A DNA stretch of 64,000 nt from Vagococcus penaei (GTDB lineage Bacteria > Bacillota > Bacilli > Lactobacillales > Vagococcaceae), in assembly GCF_001998885.1 (NCBI RefSeq), contig NZ_CP019609.1, forward strand, positions 744,001 to 808,000, in the 5' to 3' direction. The notes under the pieces are model-generated. The model was not told where the DNA came from and did not search any database. It saw only the letters and a list, made by a program, of their open reading frames with translations. Below are positions 58,534-64,000 of the stretch, piece after piece; the first letter of the stretch is position 1, and each line of letters opens with the position of its first letter. The translations under genes and the position numbers were made by a program.

Positions 58534-59472
58534 CTACTTTTTATTTGTTGGTATTGGAATAGTAATGATATCAAAATCTTTGACAACTTTTGTTTGTTTG
58601 AAAATCTGCTGTGCTTCTTGTTGTAACTCATAGACAGCTTTACCAAGATAACGTGAACTGATATGTGTCAACAATAACATCTGGACTCCTGACTCTTTTG
58701 CAACTTGTGCGGCTTGAGCCGTTGTCGAATGGTAGTAACTTTTAGCTAATTTAGCTTCATTTTGGTTAAATGTGCTCTCATGAACCAAAACATCCGCATT
58801 TTGCGCTAATTTATAACAATTTTTAGTTAAACGTGTGTCACCTAAAATGGTTACAGTCCGACCTTTTTTTGCTTCTCCAATAAAATCACGCCCATCAATT
58901 ATGCGTCCATCAGCTAGCGTGACAATTTCACCATCTTTAATTCGTTTATAAATTGGTCCAGACGGGATATTGAGTGCTTTTAATTTCTCAACTTGAAGCT
59001 CCCCTTGGAAATCAGCCTCCTCAATGCGATACCCAAAACACTTAATCCGGTGGTCTAACTCTTCACAAGTTACTTTAATCTTTTTATCAGTAAAAATGAC
59101 GCCAGTTGTTTCGATTTCAATAAACTTAATAGGATATTTTAAGTGTGTATCTGATAATTTCAAACTAGTTAAAACATATTGTTTAATCCCTTTTGGTCCA
59201 TAAATTTCTAATGGTGTGTCACCACCTTGAAACGAACGGCTACTAATTAATCCTGGCAAACCAAAGATATGATCGCCATGTAAATGCGTAATAAAAATTT
59301 TTTCGATTTTTCGTGGACGAATGGCAGTATTTAAAATCTGTTGTTGTGTTCCTTCGCCACAATCAAATAACCAAACCTCGTTACGTTCATCCAACATTTT
59401 TAAAGCAATACTTGTCACATTGCGTTGCTTCGACGGGACTCCTGCCCCTGTACCTAAAAATTCTAATTCCAT
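58534..59472 (-). CDS. rnz: Ribonuclease Z
   Basis: 312 residues from ATG 59472 (AGTAGGA upstream; length and family N-terminus [11 protein letters not shown] decide against the longer frame to 59538). It is a metallo-beta-lactamase fold with [12 protein letters not shown] and [13 protein letters not shown] (zinc ligands), [15 protein letters not shown] and LTHISSRY. It cuts the 3' trailer of tRNA precursors lacking encoded CCA. It is the first gene of an operon with the SDR and LapA-like genes. Confidence 0.95.
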   Translation of the reverse strand: MELEFLGTGAGVPSKQRNVTSIALKMLDERNEVWLFDCGEGTQQQILNTAIRPRKIEKIFITHLHGDHIFGLPGLISSRSFQGGDTPLEIYGPKGIKQYVLTSLKLSDTHLKYPIKFIEIETTGVIFTDKKIKVTCEELDHRIKCFGYRIEEADFQGELQVEKLKALNIPSGPIYKRIKDGEIVTLADGRIIDGRDFIGEAKKGRTVTILGDTRLTKNCYKLAQNADVLVHESTFNQNEAKLAKSYYHSTTAQAAQVAKESGVQMLLLTHISSRYLGKAVYELQQEAQQIFKQTKVVKDFDIITIPIPTNKK

Positions 59473-59588
59473 ATTGTTCCTACTTTTCTCTAAATTTAGT
59501 CTAATTATACCTGTTTCTAACAGCATTAAGCAAACCACTTATGACAGTCTCTTCTATTGTATCAATATTTACTAAGAATAAAAACTAA

Positions 59589-59613
59589 AAAAGCTGAGAT
59601 TTCTCTCAACTTT
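59589..59613 (-). terminator. Terminator of the metal ABC transporter operon
   Basis: Arms AAAAGTTGAGA and TCTCAGCTTTT (minus strand; one G-T pair) are followed by TTAG. It overlaps the last bases of the lipoprotein gene. Confidence 0.65.
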
Positions 59614-60560
59614 TAACGTTTTAAGCCTGCATGAATTTTTTCTAGATTCCAAGCCATCATACTGTAATAAGTATCTCCCGGCTGACCTGATTTGGCTAGT
59701 GAATCCGTTAAAACAGTTTCGTAAATCGGTAATTTTGTTTCTCGAGCAACAGTCTCCATACTTCGTGGATCAACACTCTGCTCAACAAAAAGTACTGGAA
59801 CAGCTGTTTGACGTAATGTATCAATAATCAGACGCATTTGATCAGGCGTTCCTTGATCCTCTGTATTAATTTCCCAAATGTAGGCTGTGGGAATTTGGTA
59901 ATCCTTTGCAAAGTATTTAAAAGCCCCTTCACTCGTGACTAATAATTTTTTGTCAGAGGGAATATCAGCAAATAATTGTTGGCTTTGATCATGTAAGGCC
60001 TGTAATTTTTCACTATAAACTTGAGCGTTTTTTTCATAATCTTCGCGATGTTCTGGGTCTTTTTCGACTAAAACTTCCTTAATGGCTGTCACATATAATA
60101 TCCCATTAGCCAAACTCAACCAAGCATGTGGGTCAACTTGTGTTTCTTGACCGTCACTAGTTAGATATTGCGGATCAACTTCACGGCTAACGACGAAGTA
60201 ATCCTTATCTTCTTTTTTCTTAGCCATTGTCATAAGTTTATTAAACCAACCATTACCACCTGTTTCTAAATTTAAACCATTATAAAAAATCACGTCAGCA
60301 TCTGATGCTTTGGCAATATCATCCGGTAATGGTTCGTATTCATGAGGGTCAGTACCTCTAGGGACAAGACTGTGGACACTAACATGCTCTTTTCCTACTT
60401 CTTCAACTAAATTAGCTAAAATAGAATTTGTTGCAACGACTGTTAATTGTCCGCTCGTAGCATGGCTGGTATCTTTTTTGGTGCCACATGCACTAAGAGT
60501 CGCTAATGAACTGATAACTAAGAGAGTCAAAAATAGTAGTTGTTTAATGGACTTCTTCAT
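59613..60560 (-). CDS. Metal (Mn/Zn) ABC transporter substrate-binding lipoprotein
   Basis: 315 residues: lipoprotein signal with lipobox LATLSAC, then a cluster A-I (PsaA/EfaA/ZnuA) binding fold. Candidate metal ligands are His in RGTDPHEYEPLPDD, His in VDPHAWLSL, Glu in TSEGAFKYFAKDY and Asp in VEQSVDPRSME. There is no His-rich loop, which favours Mn (EfaA/PsaA) over Zn. It is the last gene of the three-gene operon and overlaps the permease by 17 bases. It delivers metal to the membrane complex from the outer face. Confidence 0.92.
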   Translation of the reverse strand: MKKSIKQLLFLTLLVISSLATLSACGTKKDTSHATSGQLTVVATNSILANLVEEVGKEHVSVHSLVPRGTDPHEYEPLPDDIAKASDADVIFYNGLNLETGGNGWFNKLMTMAKKKEDKDYFVVSREVDPQYLTSDGQETQVDPHAWLSLANGILYVTAIKEVLVEKDPEHREDYEKNAQVYSEKLQALHDQSQQLFADIPSDKKLLVTSEGAFKYFAKDYQIPTAYIWEINTEDQGTPDQMRLIIDTLRQTAVPVLFVEQSVDPRSMETVARETKLPIYETVLTDSLAKSGQPGDTYYSMMAWNLEKIHAGLKR

Positions 60561-61401
60561 TCGCTACCTCCTTCTCTTTAAAGACAAACCCTTGTTTTGG
60601 TGAAAAAATAAAAGCGAGTAAAAAGAAAAAGACGGTTGTTAAAACAATAGTAGCACCTGAAGCTAAATTATATGAATAACTAAACATTAGGCCAATAATG
60701 GCACTAATCGTTCCAATTAAACTCGCTAACACAATCATCCGTTTCAAATTATTTGTTAATAAAAAGGCCGTGGCTGCTGGTGTTACTAACATTGCTACCA
60801 CTAACACGGTACCAACGGTCTGTAAAGATGTCACTGCAACTAGTGTTAGGAAAAACATTAACGCATAATGAATCACTTGCACTTTTAGCCCATACGCCTG
60901 TGCCATAACGGGATCAAATGAACTAACCAACAGTTCTTTATAAAACATAAGAACAAAAAGTAATACCGCCACAGAGACACCTAATGTCGTATACATATCA
61001 CTTGGTCTAACGGCTAATACATTTCCAAATAAAATATGATACAAATCAGTAGAGCTTTCAGCAAAAGTAATCAAAATAATTCCCAAAGCAAAAAAGGAAC
61101 TAAAAACAATTCCAATCGCGGCATCATTTTTCAATTGGCTTTTTTGAGTCACAAAGCCAATTAGACCAGCCGCCAATATTCCAAATAACGATGCCCCAAT
61201 CATAAAATTTGTGCCTAACATGTAAGAAACGGCAACTCCCGGGAGGACAGCATGTGAAATCGCATCACCCATTAATGACATACCTCGAAGAATAATAAAA
61301 CTACCAATTACGCCAGAAATTGCTCCGACCATCATTGATGTAAATAGAGCATTTCTTAAAAACTCATATTGTTGTAGTCCGTCGATAAAATTGTGAATCA
61401 T
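60544..61401 (-). CDS. Metal (Mn/Zn) ABC transporter permease
   Basis: 285 residues with about eight to nine hydrophobic segments of the ABC-3 family: LRGMSLMGDAISHAVLPGVA near the N-terminus (the conserved Asp and His region) and LVVAMLVTPAATAFLLTNNL. It forms the metal channel with the ATPase and lipoprotein of the same operon. The start overlaps the ATPase stop (ATGA type), and its end overlaps the lipoprotein gene. Confidence 0.93.
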   Translation of the reverse strand: MIHNFIDGLQQYEFLRNALFTSMMVGAISGVIGSFIILRGMSLMGDAISHAVLPGVAVSYMLGTNFMIGASLFGILAAGLIGFVTQKSQLKNDAAIGIVFSSFFALGIILITFAESSTDLYHILFGNVLAVRPSDMYTTLGVSVAVLLFVLMFYKELLVSSFDPVMAQAYGLKVQVIHYALMFFLTLVAVTSLQTVGTVLVVAMLVTPAATAFLLTNNLKRMIVLASLIGTISAIIGLMFSYSYNLASGATIVLTTVFFFLLAFIFSPKQGFVFKEKEVANEEVH

Positions 61402-62144
61402 ACGTGTCCAACCCCCTTAATTTCAATATCGCCCATTGACTCTCCGTACGCTTGACGAATGTTTGTTGTTGTAAATACTTTATCTACTGTCCCAGCAGCA
61501 ATTAATTGTTGATTAAGAATTATAAGCTGATCAAAATATTCCCGTGTTCGATGTAAATCGTGATGGACAATGATAATTGTTTTACCCTCATCTCTCAATT
61601 CCTTTAGTAAATCAACAATTAGTTTTTCACTAACCATGTCAATTCCGACAAAAGGTTCATCTAAAAGAATAATATCAGCTTTTTGTGCCAACGCTCGAGC
61701 GATAAAAACACGTTGTAGTTGCCCTCCGGATAATTGACCGATTTGACGTTTCGCAAAATCTTGCATTTTCACTTTTTCTAATGCTTCTTGAGCTGCTAGT
61801 TTTTCCAATCGTCCTGGTCGTTTAAACAAGCCTAATGTTGGGTAAGTTCCAAGTAATACTGTTTCAGCAACGTTAATTGGAAAAGTCAAATCAATTAAGC
61901 TACGTTGTTCAACATAGGCAATTTTTTCTTTATGTTGATGAATATCGCTTCCGTCAATTGTCACCTGACCACTTTCTCGCTTGATTAATCCCATAAATCC
62001 TTTCAAAAAGGTTGATTTTCCAGCACCATTTGGTCCAATAATTCCAGTAATCTGCCCTGGTACAATACTGACATTAACTGTATCTAACACTTTTTTATGC
62101 TGATAGGTAACTGTCAAATCCTTGATTATCATTTCGTGTGTCAT
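61398..62144 (-). CDS. Metal (Mn/Zn) ABC transporter ATP-binding protein
   Basis: 248 residues with Walker A GPNGAGKST, Q-loop AYVEQRSLIDLTFPINV (typical of Mn/Zn ATPases), signature QLSGGQLQRV, Walker B IILLDEPFVGID and switch His IIVHHDLH. It is the first gene of the operon, with AAGGAGG before ATG 62144. Its promoter carries two metalloregulator-like palindromes. Confidence 0.94.
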   Translation of the reverse strand: MTHEMIIKDLTVTYQHKKVLDTVNVSIVPGQITGIIGPNGAGKSTFLKGFMGLIKRESGQVTIDGSDIHQHKEKIAYVEQRSLIDLTFPINVAETVLLGTYPTLGLFKRPGRLEKLAAQEALEKVKMQDFAKRQIGQLSGGQLQRVFIARALAQKADIILLDEPFVGIDMVSEKLIVDLLKELRDEGKTIIIVHHDLHRTREYFDQLIILNQQLIAAGTVDKVFTTTNIRQAYGESMGDIEIKGVGHV

Positions 62145-62194
62145 TCGTAACCCTCCTTAAATCTAATATCTATTTTGGTTAATTAAATTTAATT

Positions 62195-62251
62195 TTTAGG
62201 TAAACCTAAAATATCCTAATAAAAGTATAGCAAATGATAATCATTTTCACA
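62195..62251 (-). promoter_or_regulatory. Promoter of the metal transporter with MntR-like and Fur-like boxes
   Basis: On the minus strand TTGTGA and TATACT (62224-62229) are 17 bases apart. AAATGATAATCATTT (62232-62246), a 7-1-7 Fur/Zur/PerR-type palindrome, fills the spacer. TTTAGGTTTACCTAAA (62195-62210), a DtxR/MntR/EfaR-type palindrome, lies just past the start point. Confidence 0.75.
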
Positions 62252-62256
62252 ACAAA

Positions 62257-62297
62257 AAAGATAGAAACACCCCAAAATTAGAGATGTTTCTATCTTT
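62257..62297. terminator. Terminator after obg
   Basis: Arms AAAGATAGAAACA and TGTTTCTATCTTT with a 15-base loop have A/T tracts on both sides. It follows obg and lies upstream of the metal transporter promoter. Confidence 0.88.
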
Positions 62298-62317
62298 AGA
62301 TTATTTATTACGATTTT

Positions 62318-63634
62318 TTAATCGACAAATTCAAAGACAAAATCCTGAATACGAACTAAATCGCCATCTTTAGCACCCATTGCTCGTAACGTTTCATCAA
62401 CACCAAGACCGCGTAACTGACGGGCAAATTTCATAATACTCTCTTCACGATCAAAATTCGTCATAATGAAGAGTTTTTCCAATTGGTCTCCAGATAAAAC
62501 CCATGTCGCATCATCATCACGTGATACTTTGAAAGCTGGTTCATCTTCTTTAAATTCATAACGAACTACATCATCTTCTGTATCGTCTTCAATATAAATT
62601 GGAAACTCTGGTGTTTTCTCAAGTAAATCGACTGTTGCACTTAATAATGGTTCAATCCCCCGATTAGAAATACCAGATATTGGGAAAATTGGAATATCGT
62701 CTGCAAATTCATCTGCTTTTAATGCAGCAATCTTTTCTTTAAATTCTTTTAAATTTTCTTCTGCATCAGGCATGTCCATCTTATTAGCAACAATAATTTG
62801 AGGACGCTCAAGCAAACGTAAATCATACGATTCTAACTCATTATTGATTAACAAGTAATCTTCGTACGGATCACGGCCTTCCATACCACTCATATCAATC
62901 ACATGTAAGATAACACGTGTCCGTTCAATATGGCGTAAAAATTGTGTCCCTAGTCCAATTCCTTGAGATGCACCCTCGATTAATCCAGGTAAATCAGCCA
63001 TAACAAAACTACGACCATCCTTAGTTGTCACCATTCCTAAGTTAGGAACAAGTGTTGTAAAGTGATAGGCACCAATTTTAGGACGTGCTTTTGAGACAAT
63101 CGATAATAGTGTTGATTTTCCAACAGATGGAAAACCGACTAATCCAACATCAGCTAAGACCTTTAATTCTAAGTCAATTTTACGCTCTTGTCCTGGCTCA
63201 CCATTTTCTGAAATTTCTGGCGCAGGATTTCTTGGCGTCGCAAAACGACAATTACCACGACCGCCACGGCCACCTTGAGCAATTTTAAGCATCTGACCGT
63301 TTGAAATCAAATCACCTAAAATTTTTCCAGTTTCATGGTCTTTTACTGTTGTACCAGGTGGGACTTTAACATAAGTATCTTCAGCACCACGACCGTGCAT
63401 ACCTTTACTCATCCCATTTTCTCCTGGTTCAGCCTTGAAGTAACGGGTGTAGCGAAAATCCATTAAGGTTCGTAAGCCTTCATCAACAACTAAAATAATA
63501 CTACCGCCACGGCCACCGTCACCACCAGCTGGTCCACCATCTGGGACATATTTCTCTCTTCTAAAAGCAACCATTCCGTCGCCACCTTTACCGGCTTGCA
63601 CATCAATGGTTACCTGATCTAAAAACATGGACAT
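62318..63634 (-). CDS. obgE: GTPase Obg (CgtA)
   Basis: 438 residues with the three Obg parts: the glycine-rich N-terminal domain ([31 protein letters not shown]), the GTPase domain with G1 [11 protein letters not shown]3 [16 protein letters not shown] and G4 VANKMD, and a C-terminal OCT domain (about 360-435). It is essential for late 50S ribosome assembly and stress signalling. The gene is monocistronic. The start ATG 63634 has AAGGAGG upstream. Confidence 0.96.
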   Translation of the reverse strand: MSMFLDQVTIDVQAGKGGDGMVAFRREKYVPDGGPAGGDGGRGGSIILVVDEGLRTLMDFRYTRYFKAEPGENGMSKGMHGRGAEDTYVKVPPGTTVKDHETGKILGDLISNGQMLKIAQGGRGGRGNCRFATPRNPAPEISENGEPGQERKIDLELKVLADVGLVGFPSVGKSTLLSIVSKARPKIGAYHFTTLVPNLGMVTTKDGRSFVMADLPGLIEGASQGIGLGTQFLRHIERTRVILHVIDMSGMEGRDPYEDYLLINNELESYDLRLLERPQIIVANKMDMPDAEENLKEFKEKIAALKADEFADDIPIFPISGISNRGIEPLLSATVDLLEKTPEFPIYIEDDTEDDVVRYEFKEDEPAFKVSRDDDATWVLSGDQLEKLFIMTNFDREESIMKFARQLRGLGVDETLRAMGAKDGDLVRIQDFVFEFVD

Positions 63635-63848
63635 ATGCTGTCCTCCTTACTCTCAAAAAGTCTCTTTTCAATTCATTGTATCTTTTGCGAGGGCGTTTGT
63701 CTATTAATGTTGTAAAACCTTGCTAACAATTTCTGAAAAATGAAGATTCTTTAATAATTTTTAGAATCTTTTTTCTTTATGATTGGCTTTCTGTTTGTTT
63801 TTTGTTAGTATTGAACACAGATAAGCTGTTGTGAAAGGATGTCATTTA

Positions 63849-64000
63849 ATGAAAAGAAAACAATTATTTCTAGGTGCTTGTACACTACTAACGGCAACGT
63901 TATTATTGAGCGCCTGTGGAACAACGAGTAAAAATGATAACGTTAAAAAAAATACTAGTTCAACAGAAAAAGTATCTGAATCAGTTGTAAAAGATGATGT
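63849..64000 (+). CDS. Lipoprotein, N-terminal part (runs off the window)
   Basis: Only the first 50 codons are present: basic start MKRKQ, hydrophobic core and lipobox LLLSACG, then an Asn/Lys/Ser/Thr/Val-rich low-complexity linker. AAAGGATG precedes ATG 63849. It should be a membrane-anchored extracellular lipoprotein; the functional domain is outside the window. The 214 bases upstream (63635-63848) are divergent from obg and should hold both promoters. Confidence 0.75.
   Translation, partial: MKRKQLFLGACTLLTATLLLSACGTTSKNDNVKKNTSSTEKVSESVVKDD

Overview
The window is AT-rich, densely coded Firmicutes DNA. The gene content points to the Lactobacillales, most likely a Vagococcus- or Enterococcus-like lineage: a malolactic enzyme with its malate permease, several WxL/DUF916 cell-surface genes, tagatose-pathway lacC and lacD, a mevalonate-pathway mvaS-mvaA pair, dipeptidases PepV and PepQ, a PsaA/EfaA-type metal ABC transporter, and GGAGG-type ribosome binding sites throughout. 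The genus is an inference from gene content only. No rRNA, tRNA, CRISPR array or prophage was seen.

Layout. 1-2.6 kb: a truncated amidase-signature gene preceded by an IS1182-type element whose transposase frame runs into the amidase without a stop. 2.6-7 kb: a Crp-type regulator, nucleoside phosphorylase and PnuC-type transporter operon, then pepV and a prolyl-tRNA editing protein. 7.1-12.2 kb: an operon for N-acetylgalactosamine/galactosamine-6-phosphate breakdown (regulator, agaS, nagA, lacD, lacC), with a frameshifted regulator and no PTS transporter. 12.4-15 kb: malolactic fermentation. 15.3-20 kb: divergent sucrose genes (scrA against scrB-scrR) with two LacI operators. 20-22.7 kb: a large secreted protein (DUF285, GW-like repeats, serine hydrolase) broken by frameshifts. 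22.9-27.5 kb: a zinc dehydrogenase, an alpha/beta hydrolase and an ABC exporter.

27.6-39.7 kb is an accessory island. Two nearly identical 1365-bp IS3-family copies in the same orientation bracket a seven-gene WxL surface-complex operon (large beta-helix WxL-like protein, small LPATG protein, three WxL proteins, a DUF916 protein and a sortase) plus a frameshifted EcsC-SHOCT gene. 39.8-42 kb: rlmH and htrA, separated by a cluster of DnaA boxes. 42-49.6 kb: pepQ, a second nagA with its own palindromic operator, an alanine-type aminotransferase, transketolase, and an SOS locus (DUF896 gene, lexA and a small membrane protein with its own LexA box).

49.7-54.3 kb: an M42 peptidase, ribosomal protein L25/Ctc behind a long leader that folds into a three-way junction on paper, and mvaS-mvaA. 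54.4-55.9 kb: an orphan DUF916 gene disrupted by a perfect 442-bp tandem duplication. 56-64 kb: rodA, a LapA-like protein, an SDR, RNase Z, a Mn/Zn ABC transporter with two metalloregulator-like palindromes in its promoter, obg, and the start of a lipoprotein.

The observations most worth following are the L25 leader RNA, the 442-bp duplication, the IS element that abuts hairpins exactly at both ends, the IS3-bracketed WxL island, the LexA-boxed small membrane protein, and the repeated one-base homopolymer indels that split several genes. The indels could be phase variation, decay or consensus errors in the assembly.
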